Below are positions 1-6,676 of a stretch of 19,733 bases of DNA, one piece after another. The stretch spans positions 1-19,733 of the forward strand of contig CAJUEG010000047.1 of assembly GCA_910584835.1 (NCBI GenBank). The letters run 5' to 3'. A program made the translations under genes and the position numbers. The stretch comes from an uncultured Oscillospiraceae bacterium (GTDB taxonomy: Bacteria; Bacillota; Clostridia; Oscillospirales; Oscillospiraceae). Numbering within the stretch: the stretch's first letter is position 1; each line of letters starts with the position of its first letter. A model generated the notes under the pieces. The model did no database searches and had not been told where the DNA came from. It worked only from the letters and a program-made list of their open reading frames with translations.

Positions 1-20
1 ACACCATCCTCCGACATAGA

Positions 21-61
21 AAAAAGTGGCCTGCCATCCTTCGGATGGGGGCCGCTTTTTT
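21..61 (+). terminator. Rho-independent terminator, probably bidirectional
   Basis: An A5 run leads into a GC-rich stem closed by CATCC-TTC-GGATG and followed by a T6 run. The stem contains two G:T pairs and one bulged G. It would end a transcript entering from the left edge of the window. The matching A run means it could also act on the other strand. Confidence 0.75.
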
Positions 62-161
62 GTCCTTCGGACTATCCTTTCCCTGCCTAACATAAGGATT
101 TTTGGAACATTTTGCACTATATCACCATGGAGTAGGGGCAGTCCGGCCCAAGGGCCGGGAC

Positions 162-251
162 GATAAATTACTTTGCCCCAAACAGGATAAATCACATTGC
201 CCTACGACACGTTTGCCGCAGGGCAATGTGATTTATCCTGTCAAAGGGCAA
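162..251. repeat. Nested direct and inverted repeat hairpin
   Basis: A 17-nt unit (GATAAATCACATTGCCC) occurs at 186-202 and exactly inverted at 221-237. A third, slightly diverged direct copy (15 of 17 bases) lies at 162-178. The inner arms extend to 22 bp of perfect complementarity (182-203 with 220-241). An outer TTGCCC/GGGCAA pair (173-178 with 246-251) lengthens the stem. A smaller GGCCC/GGGCC hairpin sits just upstream at about 142-162. There is no coding frame. It resembles a small REP/MITE-type element more than a terminator, since no T run follows. Confidence 0.6.
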
Positions 252-273
252 TAACGCTTAGCCTACGCCATAG

Positions 274-314
274 AAAAATACGGCCTTGCATCGTAGATGC
301 AAGGCCGTATTTTT
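274..314 (-). terminator. Rho-independent terminator of the ADH-GtrA operon
   Basis: Perfect 19-bp arms (274-292 and 296-314) enclose a 3-nt GTA loop. Each strand has A5 before and T5 after the stem. It lies 77 bp past the GtrA stop codon, so it is the natural end of the minus-strand operon. Its symmetry lets it work in both directions. Confidence 0.85.
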
Positions 315-391
315 GTTCTCCCAACGATCCTTTCGGTAGTTCCCTGCAGGCTCTCTTCTGCAAACACGGCTGAGGGCAGCCCGTTCTGCTG

Positions 392-814
392 TCAGCCGGC
401 CTTTTTCCTGAAAATGATGAATTTGCTCAGCACGTAGTTGACCACAACCACCAGCACATTGGCGCACAGCTTGACTATGACCTCGCCGCAGTGGAGCCGT
501 TCCACAAAAAGCCACAGAATTCCGGTCTCCAGCCCCAGGGAGAAGAGCCGGGAGGCCGTCATCTGCCACAGCTCCCGCAGGGCCACCCGCCAGGCCCAGC
601 TTTTGGATTCAAACACAAACAGCTTGTTGGAGACATAGGCGAACAGTACGCTCACAGCCCAGGCGATGACATTGGTGGTCACCAGCGGGATATGGAGGAG
701 ATTTCTCAGCAGAAAGTAGGCGGTATAATTTACCAGGGTGGTCATGGCGCCCCAAAATACGTAGCTGATGATCTCCCTGTGCCTGCGCAGCAGGGCGCGT
801 ATGGTCTGGATCAT
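392..814 (-). CDS. GtrA family membrane protein
   Basis: This 140-residue protein has four predicted membrane helices, at roughly residues 17-37, 43-65, 85-107 and 112-133. That is the length and topology of the GtrA/DPMS family, whose members help move polyprenyl-linked sugars across the membrane or act as small membrane partners of glycosyltransferases. A short basic N-terminus precedes the first helix. Tryptophan and aromatic residues near the helix ends, and the C-terminal NYVLSKFIIFRKK tail, are typical of the family. The ATG overlaps the stop of the alcohol dehydrogenase gene by four bases (ATGA at 814-811), implying translational coupling. No glycosyltransferase lies beside it, so its sugar substrate cannot be guessed. 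The family is clear; the role here is not. Confidence 0.9.
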   Translation of the reverse strand: MIQTIRALLRRHREIISYVFWGAMTTLVNYTAYFLLRNLLHIPLVTTNVIAWAVSVLFAYVSNKLFVFESKSWAWRVALRELWQMTASRLFSLGLETGILWLFVERLHCGEVIVKLCANVLVVVVNYVLSKFIIFRKKAG

Positions 815-1992
815 AGGGCCATGCGGTAAATGGCGGCCATATCCGCCTCGTACAGCACCTTGGCGGTACCTTTTTTACCGCCGGAGCTTTTTGCAAAGGA
901 GGCGGCCATGGCAAGAATCTGCTCCTCGGTGGGCTCCACCCCCAGCTCCCGCAGGGTGACGGGCATGTGGATGGAGCGGAAGAAGTCCTCAAGGGCGGCA
1001 ATGCCCCTCAGGGCGGTGTCCTCATCGGACGGCCCCGGCTCCACCGCCATCACATCGCGGGCAAACTTGACAAACCGGGGCAGGCAGTCCTTGTACACGT
1101 ACCGCGCCCAGCTGGGCCAGACGGCGGACAGCCCCGCGCCGTGGGTTACGTCGAACATGCCGCCCAGCTCGTGCTCCAGGCCGTGGGATACGAAGTCCAT
1201 ACCGTCCGCGCCCAGGCCGGTGAGGTCGTTATGGGACAGGGAGCTGGCCCACATCACCTCCGCCCGGGCGTCGTAGTTGGAGGGGTCGTCCCGGAGGATG
1301 AGGGCGTTTTTCATCACCGTGCGCATGAGGCCCTCGGCGATCTGGTCGGTGAGTTCCATGTTTCCGCCTTGGGTGAAGTAGCGCTCCAGGGTGTGCATGA
1401 GGATGTCGGTGCAGCCCGCCGCCGTCTGGTAGGGGGGCAGGGAGGCGGTGAGTTCGGGGTTCATGATTGCCAGCCTGGGGCGGCACAGATTGCTGCGGCA
1501 GCCCCGCTTTTCCCCGGTTTCCTCGTTGGTGATGACGCTGCTGTTGCTCATCTCGCTGCCCGCGGCGGCGATGGTGAGCACACAGGCCACCGGCAGACAG
1601 GCCTTGGGGGCGCGTTTGCGGTCATAGATCTCCCATACGTCGTGCTCCGGCTCTGCCGCGGCGTAGCCGATGGCCTTGGAGGAGTCGATGACCGAGCCGC
1701 CGCCCACCGCCAGAATGAGTTCCGCGCCAAACTGCAGGGCCAGCCGGGCCCCCTCCCGGACCTTGGACACCCGGGGGTTGGGCACCACGCCGCCCAGGGA
1801 GGCGTGGGCGATGCCCGCCTCATCCAGTGAGGCTGTCACGCGGCCCAGCAGGCCGGACTTTACCGCGCTGCCGCCGCCGTAGTGGATGAGGACCCGGCTG
1901 ACGCCGAGCTCGCGCAGCAGCGCGCCGGTGCGCTCCTCCGCGCTCCGGCCAAAGATCACGCGGGTGGGTGCAAAGTATTCAAAGTCAAACAT
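811..1992 (-). CDS. Iron-containing alcohol dehydrogenase (butanol-dehydrogenase type)
   Basis: A 393-residue group III alcohol dehydrogenase that would interconvert aldehydes and alcohols using NAD(P)H in the cytosol. It shows the nucleotide-binding GGGSVID near residue 100. It also shows the metal-ligand segments TDILMHTLE, HGLEHELGG and VTHGAGLS in the expected order, which supply the Asp and three His ligands. The length is normal for the BdhA/YqhD branch. The start at 1992 was chosen because AGGAGG lies 8 nt upstream and the protein then begins MFDFEYF, as relatives do. The frame stays open for 17 more codons upstream without a better ribosome site. It heads a two-gene operon with GtrA behind a strong promoter. 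The physiological alcohol cannot be read from the sequence. Confidence 0.95.
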   Translation of the reverse strand: MFDFEYFAPTRVIFGRSAEERTGALLRELGVSRVLIHYGGGSAVKSGLLGRVTASLDEAGIAHASLGGVVPNPRVSKVREGARLALQFGAELILAVGGGSVIDSSKAIGYAAAEPEHDVWEIYDRKRAPKACLPVACVLTIAAAGSEMSNSSVITNEETGEKRGCRSNLCRPRLAIMNPELTASLPPYQTAAGCTDILMHTLERYFTQGGNMELTDQIAEGLMRTVMKNALILRDDPSNYDARAEVMWASSLSHNDLTGLGADGMDFVSHGLEHELGGMFDVTHGAGLSAVWPSWARYVYKDCLPRFVKFARDVMAVEPGPSDEDTALRGIAALEDFFRSIHMPVTLRELGVEPTEEQILAMAASFAKSSGGKKGTAKVLYEADMAAIYRMAL

Positions 1993-2094
1993 GGCGAACG
2001 CCTCCTGAATTTGTGTTTGCGGAGCCGCGGGCAAGATCCGCATGGGCAGCCGCCCGGCGGGCCGGGTGCGGGGATCCGATTGGGCTCCAAGGAC

Positions 2095-2122
2095 ATTATA
2101 AACGAAAATGGGAGGTTGGCAA
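2095..2122 (-). promoter_or_regulatory. Sigma-A-type promoter for the ADH-GtrA operon
   Basis: Read on the minus strand, TTGCCA (2122-2117) is followed after 16 nt by a perfect TATAAT (2100-2095). It lies about 100 nt ahead of the ADH start codon. This leaves a leader of roughly 95 nt in which I see no riboswitch. Confidence 0.75.
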
Positions 2123-2325
2123 GCCCTTTTTTACCGCGGCCGGCGAAACGGCTCCCGGGCGCCGTGCCGGAAAAGCGGGCCGGGGCCGGCGGCTGCCGCA
2201 GACGCTGGGAGGCCAAGCGCAGCACCGCTGCGCACGGCGCGGCCGGAGGGCCCGCGGCTGCGGGCGGCGTTCCTTGCGCCGCTTGAAAATGGGCGGCAGG
2301 GCCTGGCGCGGGAGAGAATTTTAAC

Positions 2326-2354
2326 GTGACTTTTTTTGGCTGGTATGGTATATT
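2326..2354 (+). promoter_or_regulatory. Probable promoter for larB
   Basis: GTGACT (2326-2331), 17 nt, then TATATT (2349-2354), about 72 nt before the larB start. The -35 match is moderate and the -10 match good. A competing reading in the same place is TTAACG-17-TATGGT. Confidence 0.5.
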
Positions 2355-2426
2355 GGAGGAAACCAGCGGGGAAGCGGCTGCGGACGATGGGCGGGACGGC
2401 GTGCGCGGCGGAAGGGGAGAGGCAGG

Positions 2427-3185
2427 ATGGACAATGAGCTGAGACAGGTGCTGGAAGGGGTGCGGGAGGGCCGCCTGTCGGTGGACGAGGCGGCGGTGCG
2501 GCTGCGCAGCGAGCCCTTTCGGGACATCGGCTACGCCAAGGTGGACCTCCACCGCAAGACCCGCCAGGGGGCGGCGGAGGTGATCTACGGGGCAGGCAAG
2601 ACGCCGGAGCAGATCGTGGGCATTGCGGACGTGATGGCGGAGCGGGGCCAGGGGCCCGTTCTCATCACCCGGCTGGGGGAGGAGGCCGCCGCTGCGGTGG
2701 CCCGCTCCCATCCCCTGGACTACCACCGGGACGCCCGGGTGGGCATCATCGGACAGCTCCCTCCGCCGGGAGGGCTGGGCACGGTGGTGGTGGCCACCGG
2801 CGGCACCAGCGATATCCCCGTGGCGGAGGAGGCCGCCCTCACCGCCCAGGCGCTGGGCAACCGGGTGGAGCGGCTGTACGACGTGGGGGTGGCGGGGCTG
2901 CACCGCACCCTGGCCCACCTGGATGAGATCATGGGGGCCAGCGTCATCATCGCCATCGCGGGGATGGAGGGGGCGCTGGCCAGCGTCATCGGCGGGCTGG
3001 CCGACTGCCCGGTGATCGCCGTCCCCACCAGCGTGGGATATGGGGCGTCCTTCCACGGCCTGTCCGCCCTGCTGTCCATGCTCAACTCCTGCGCCAGCGG
3101 AGTGTCGGTGGTAAACATCGACAACGGGTTCGGCGCGGGTTATCTGGCCAGCATGATCAACCACATGGACCGCAGGCGGGAGTGA
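2427..3185 (+). CDS. larB: Nickel pincer cofactor biosynthesis protein LarB
   Basis: A 252-residue protein matching LarB, which carboxylates and hydrolyses nicotinic acid adenine dinucleotide to pyridinium-3,5-biscarboxylic acid mononucleotide. This is the first step towards the nickel-pincer cofactor of lactate racemase-like enzymes. The N-terminal about 90 residues carry the LarB-specific region, including FRDIGYAKVDLHRKTRQG. The C-terminal half is the PurE-like domain, with VVATGGTSDIPVAEEAA, ASVIIAIAGMEGALASVIGG and VPTSVGYGASFHGLSALL. The length is normal. GGGGAGAGG precedes the ATG. It stands alone: larC, larE and larA are not in this window, so they must lie elsewhere or the protein acts without them. 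Confidence 0.93.
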   Translation: MDNELRQVLEGVREGRLSVDEAAVRLRSEPFRDIGYAKVDLHRKTRQGAAEVIYGAGKTPEQIVGIADVMAERGQGPVLITRLGEEAAAAVARSHPLDYHRDARVGIIGQLPPPGGLGTVVVATGGTSDIPVAEEAALTAQALGNRVERLYDVGVAGLHRTLAHLDEIMGASVIIAIAGMEGALASVIGGLADCPVIAVPTSVGYGASFHGLSALLSMLNSCASGVSVVNIDNGFGAGYLASMINHMDRRRE

Positions 3186-3210
3186 GCGGAAAATTATTTT
3201 GCCCCGGCGC

Positions 3211-3240
3211 TTGCCAATATGGGGGGCGGTGGGCTAGAAT
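3211..3240 (+). promoter_or_regulatory. Sigma-A-type promoter for the nucleotidyltransferase
   Basis: TTGCCA (3211-3216), an 18-nt spacer rich in G, then TAGAAT (3235-3240). It falls between larB and the next gene, 58 nt before that gene's start. The nucleotidyltransferase and epimerase can therefore be transcribed apart from larB. Confidence 0.7.
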
Positions 3241-3297
3241 GGTGTCAACAGGATCTGTCCGAGGGCGGGTCCGAAGCATATGGAAGGGGAGAGGACG

Positions 3298-4224
3298 ATG
3301 AACAAGCCTGTTCTGGTCATTATGGCCGCGGGCATGGGCAGCCGGTACGGCGGCCTGAAGCAGCTGGACCCGGTGGGGGAGCACGGCCAGGTGATTCTGG
3401 ACTACTCCATGTATGATGCCCGCCGGGCGGGATTTGAGACGGTGGTGTTTGTCATCAAGGAGTCCATCGCGGAGGAATTCAAGGCGCGGGTGGGCCGCCG
3501 GGTGGAGCGGCACATGAAGGCGGAGTATGTCTATCAGCGCATGGACGACCTGCCGGAGGGCTATGCCGTCCCCGACGGGCGGGAAAAGCCCTGGGGCACC
3601 GCCCAGGCGGCGCTGGCGGCGCGGCACGTGGTGGACGGGCCCTTTGCCGTCATCAATGCGGACGATTACTACGGCCCGGAGGGATACCGGAAGATCTACG
3701 ACTACCTGTGCGCCCACCCGGACGGGGACGTGTATGAATACGCCATGGTGGGCTATCTGCTGAAAAACACGGTGACCGAACACGGCTCCGTGGCCCGCGG
3801 CGTGTGCGCCGTGGACGGGGAGGGCGTGCTTGCGGACATTGTGGAGCGCACCCGCATTGAAAAGGACGGGGAGGACGCCCGCTATACCGAGGACGGCGGG
3901 GAGAGCTGGACCGCCCTGCCCGGGGACACTACGGTGTCCATGAACCTGTGGGGCTTCAACCGCAGCTTTTTGGACGAGGCGGAGAGGCGTTTCCCCGCAT
4001 TTCTGGACAAGGCTGCGGCGGAGAACCCGCTGAAGGGCGAATACTTTCTGCCCAGCGTTGTGGATCAGCTCATCCGGGAGGGAAAGGCCCGGGTGAAGGT
4101 GCTGCTCAGCCGGGACAAATGGTACGGGGTGACCTACCGCGAGGACAAGCCGGCGGTGTCCGCGGCCATCGCAGCCATGACGGCGGCGGGGCTGTACCCG
4201 GAGGAGCTGTGGCCGGAGCGATGA
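3298..4224 (+). CDS. Sugar-phosphate nucleotidyltransferase-like protein
   Basis: A 308-residue member of the NTP_transferase superfamily, which couples a sugar phosphate to a nucleoside triphosphate to make an NDP-sugar. The N-terminal nucleotide-binding loop reads AAGMGSRYGGLKQL at about residues 9-22. A metal-site region, FAVINADDYYG, follows near residues 117-127, and KPWGTAQAAL near residue 98 resembles the family's Gly-Thr-Ala substrate loop. There is no C-terminal hexapeptide acyltransferase domain, so it resembles short RfbA/GalU-type or orphan nucleotidyltransferases. The ATG at 3298 is preceded by GGGGAGAGGACG; an in-frame ATG six codons earlier has no such site. The epimerase-like gene follows after 27 bp, so the two probably act on the same sugar. 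The sugar and nucleotide are not known. Confidence 0.88.
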   Translation: MNKPVLVIMAAGMGSRYGGLKQLDPVGEHGQVILDYSMYDARRAGFETVVFVIKESIAEEFKARVGRRVERHMKAEYVYQRMDDLPEGYAVPDGREKPWGTAQAALAARHVVDGPFAVINADDYYGPEGYRKIYDYLCAHPDGDVYEYAMVGYLLKNTVTEHGSVARGVCAVDGEGVLADIVERTRIEKDGEDARYTEDGGESWTALPGDTTVSMNLWGFNRSFLDEAERRFPAFLDKAAAENPLKGEYFLPSVVDQLIREGKARVKVLLSRDKWYGVTYREDKPAVSAAIAAMTAAGLYPEELWPER

Positions 4225-4251
4225 GCGGAGGCAGGAAAGGAGAGGTAAGTC

Positions 4252-5136
4252 ATGAGAATTGAACTAAGGCGGGGCGGATACGCCGCGGCGGCGGACACCA
4301 AGGGAGGCGAGCTGGTGTCCTTCCGGGATGAGCAGGGCACGGAATATATCTGGGGCGGCAGCCCCAGTTCCTGGACGGGACAGAATCCCCATCTGTTTCC
4401 GGTGGTGGGCAGCCTGGCGGACGGCAGGGTGGCGGTGAATGGGAAGCACTATGAGATGGCCCGTCACGGCTTTGCCCGCCAGAGCGAGTTCACGGTGGCG
4501 GAGCAGGGGGCGGACTATGCGGTGCTGGAGCTGAGGGATTCGCCCGAGACGCTGGCGCAGTACCCCTTTCCCTTTTTGCTTCGGGTGCGCCACCAGCTGA
4601 CAGACAACGGGTTTTATACCCAGTTTGAGGTGAAGAATCCGGGCCCGGGGGAGCTGCTGTTCTGTGTGGGCGGCCACACCGGCGTCAACTGCCCGCTGAG
4701 GGCGGGGGAGCGGTTCGAGGATTACCGGCTGGTGTTCGAGCAGGAGGAGGACGCCTGGTCTATTGTGCCCAGTGCCCAGGGCTACATGTCGGCCAAGCGG
4801 GAGCACATTCTGGACCGCACCGATACCATTGCCTTGGACCACGCTGTATTTGACCGGCTGGACACCATTATTTTTGAGGGTCTGAAATCCAAACAGGTCA
4901 CCCTGCGCCACAAAGACGGCGGGCGGGGGGTGCGCATGGATTTTGGAGAGTTCCCCATAGTGGCGTTCTGGACCATGTCCAACGCCAACGCGCCTTACAT
5001 CTGCCTGGAGCCGTGGCACGGCTGCGCCGCCGTTGAGGGCGAGAGCGGTGAGCTGGCGGACAAACCCCATGTCATTCGCCTCGCGCCCGGCGGGGAAAAG
5101 GTTTTGCGCTACAATGTGGAGGTCTGCGGGGAATAG
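4252..5136 (+). CDS. Aldose 1-epimerase family protein (LacX-like)
   Basis: A 294-residue cytosolic protein of the galactose-mutarotase superfamily, which interconverts alpha and beta anomers of aldoses or hexose-6-phosphates. Recognisable pieces are GGELVSFRDEQGTEYIWGG near residue 18, NPHLFPVVG near 45, the HGFAR catalytic-His segment near 73, and WHGCAAVEGE near the C-terminus (about residue 259). The order and length fit the LacX-like branch. A strong AGGAAAGGAGAGG ribosome site lies before the ATG. It is the second gene of a pair with the nucleotidyltransferase and ends before a large palindrome. The exact sugar is not identifiable. Confidence 0.87.
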   Translation: MRIELRRGGYAAAADTKGGELVSFRDEQGTEYIWGGSPSSWTGQNPHLFPVVGSLADGRVAVNGKHYEMARHGFARQSEFTVAEQGADYAVLELRDSPETLAQYPFPFLLRVRHQLTDNGFYTQFEVKNPGPGELLFCVGGHTGVNCPLRAGERFEDYRLVFEQEEDAWSIVPSAQGYMSAKREHILDRTDTIALDHAVFDRLDTIIFEGLKSKQVTLRHKDGGRGVRMDFGEFPIVAFWTMSNANAPYICLEPWHGCAAVEGESGELADKPHVIRLAPGGEKVLRYNVEVCGE

Positions 5137-5190
5137 GAGTTCGCCGGAGGGAACAGACCCGCCGAATGGAATAACCGTCTGTTTTTGAGC

Positions 5191-5240
5191 GAAAACGGCA
5201 GGGGACGCGTCGTATCTACGACGCGTCCCCTGCCGTTTTC
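5191..5240. terminator. Perfect 50-bp palindrome, probable bidirectional terminator
   Basis: Two 24-bp arms, perfectly complementary, enclose a 2-nt centre (TC). The arms start GAAAACGGCAGGGG and end with a GTTTTC tail, so the T run is only four long. It separates the epimerase gene from the signalling island and probably ends transcription of the former. Just upstream, AACAGAC (5152-5158) pairs with GTCTGTT (5177-5183) before a T5 run, a possible extra weak terminator. Confidence 0.65.
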
Positions 5241-5355
5241 AGAGTTTTCGGCTTCAGCGCGATTGAGCGTGGCGCTTTTGGAAATCGGATGGACGCCGTA
5301 TCAGAACCGCGTGGTAAAGTGTCCGTAATGAAACCGGCGGGGGCGGAGGTGTGTG

Positions 5356-5955
5356 ATGATCGTCATCTATTTTATCCTGGGCGCTGCGGCGCTGATGCTG
5401 CTGGGGGCGGTGGCGGGCCTGCTGCCCCTGCTGCTGGGGCGGTATTTTAACCGTCCCGGCTTGGGAAAGCTGGGCATGCTGTGCTGTACCTTCAGCGGCC
5501 TGCTGCCGGGGCTGCAGCTTCCGGTAGCCGTCGGCTTCGTTCTGGCCATCTTGATCAAAAAAGCGGACTTCATCTGGCCCCAGCGGAGCGAGGCCCCGCC
5601 TCCGCCCCGGACGAGCCCTGCGCCCCAGCCTATGCAGGGCAATACGCTGTACATCACCGCGCTGTCCGGCCCCCTGCGGGGGCAGTCCTATCCGGTGGGA
5701 CGGGACGGGCTGCTGTTTGGGTGCGATCCCTCCTGCGCCGTCCGATTTCCCTCGGGCACCCCAGGCGTCAGCCACCGGCACTGCTGCATCCGCTGGCAGC
5801 AGGGGGTGCCGGTGCTGATGGATTTGAACTCCACCTATGGCACCTTCATGGGGGACGGGCGGAAGCTGCCGCCCAGCTGCCCGGCGCAGCTGGCGGCGGG
5901 AAGCCGGTTCTACCTGGGCGATACCAGCTGCCTGTTTCAGCTCACCCTGCCCTGA
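5356..5955 (+). CDS. Membrane-anchored FHA domain protein
   Basis: A 199-residue protein with two hydrophobic segments, at about residues 2-27 and 36-67, then a Pro-rich linker (78-93) and a C-terminal FHA domain (about 97-197) that should face the cytosol. FHA domains bind phosphothreonine peptides. Here the usual Gly-Arg of the phosphate site is Gly-Cys (122-123), while the SHRH (139-142) and DLNSTYGTF strands are kept. Phosphate binding may therefore be altered. GGAGG lies 6 nt before the ATG; an in-frame GTG one codon earlier is possible. It opens the signalling island, and the next gene starts 49 bp on. The FHA domain closely resembles the one in the protease fusion (shared Gly-Thr-Pro-Gly-Val/Ile-Ser and FYLG segments), suggesting duplication. 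Only a weak promoter candidate (TGG-TAAAGT, 5312-5320) is visible. Confidence 0.88.
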   Translation: MIVIYFILGAAALMLLGAVAGLLPLLLGRYFNRPGLGKLGMLCCTFSGLLPGLQLPVAVGFVLAILIKKADFIWPQRSEAPPPPRTSPAPQPMQGNTLYITALSGPLRGQSYPVGRDGLLFGCDPSCAVRFPSGTPGVSHRHCCIRWQQGVPVLMDLNSTYGTFMGDGRKLPPSCPAQLAAGSRFYLGDTSCLFQLTLP

Positions 5956-6004
5956 GAGGCTGCATTCACACCCCACGGATTAAACCAACGAGGAGGAAGA
6001 TACT

Positions 6005-6676
6005 ATGGAGATCAAGACGTCAATGGTCACCTGTCCCAGCTGCGGCCATCCCTATGACAGCGCCAAAAACGCCCGCTGTCCCCGCTGCGGCGGTTTCGCC
6101 CCCACTGAGACCCCTGGAGGCACAGGCGGCTTCACAGCCACCGAGCCGCTGAGCGGCGGCTTTGCCCCCACCGAGGCCCCCATGGGCGGGGCGGGCGGCA
6201 TCTACAATGCCAATTTCGGCGCGACGGCTCCGCCGGACGGCAGCGGCCCCGCCGGCGGCGGGACAAACCCCTTTGACGTGCCTACGGTCATCGGCGGCGG
6301 CAAGGCCGACGGCGATATCGCCGAGCCGGTGGTGGGCTGGCTGGTGTGTATCGAGGGCCCTGCCCGCGGCACCGATTACCGGCTCCATGCCGGATACAAC
6401 TATATTGGCCGGGAATCCGGGGATGTGCGCATCCGGGGAGATCAGCAGATTTCCCGCCAGAACCACGCCATGGTGGCCTACGACAGCGGTGAGCATCTGT
6501 ATTTTGTGGGGCCCTCCGCCGGGCGCAACCTCATCAAGGTCAACGGCCATGCTGTGCTCCAGGCCATTGCGATCCAGAACTATGACGTTATCTCCATCGG
6601 TACCACTAAGCTGATCTTTGTGGGCCTGTGCGGGGAGCAGTTCAGTTGGGAAAAGAGGGAGCAGGGAAATGCCTGA
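6005..6676 (+). CDS. Zinc-ribbon FHA domain protein with Thr-Glu repeats
   Basis: A 223-residue soluble protein. Residues 10-28 form a CPSC...CPRC zinc ribbon. Residues 29-61 hold three related repeats of the type GGFxxTE (GGFAPTET, GGFTATEP, GGFAPTEA). A Gly/Pro-rich linker containing NPFDVPTVIGG follows. Residues 110-215 are an FHA domain with the phosphate-site GR (135-136), the ISRQNH segment (149-154) and an NG turn (180-181). FHA domains read phosphothreonine. The Thr-Glu repeats look like possible kinase targets, as in the N-terminal TET motif of actinobacterial GarA/OdhI proteins; that comparison is inference. The ATG follows GAGGAGGAAG. The stop overlaps the next gene by 8 bp, so it is translationally coupled to the PP2C gene. 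Confidence 0.9.
   Translation: MEIKTSMVTCPSCGHPYDSAKNARCPRCGGFAPTETPGGTGGFTATEPLSGGFAPTEAPMGGAGGIYNANFGATAPPDGSGPAGGGTNPFDVPTVIGGGKADGDIAEPVVGWLVCIEGPARGTDYRLHAGYNYIGRESGDVRIRGDQQISRQNHAMVAYDSGEHLYFVGPSAGRNLIKVNGHAVLQAIAIQNYDVISIGTTKLIFVGLCGEQFSWEKREQGNA

Larger units (their letters stand above)
1993..2426. other. Divergent intergenic region between ADH and larB
   Basis: This 434-bp spacer holds two outward-facing promoters (described separately) at its two ends. The middle, about 2125-2310, is extremely GC-rich, with many GGCC and GCCGG runs. It contains no RNA gene or coding frame that I can support. Open frames crossing it on both strands have no family character. Confidence 0.5.

Noticed and set aside
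967..1830. 287-codon plus-strand open frame opposite the alcohol dehydrogenase
   Set aside because: Gly/Val/His-rich antisense shadow with no family features and no ribosome site.
1956..3164. 402-codon open frame opposite larB
   Set aside because: His/Arg/Gly/Pro-rich composition is the shadow of a GC-rich gene. larB on the other strand is a clear family match.
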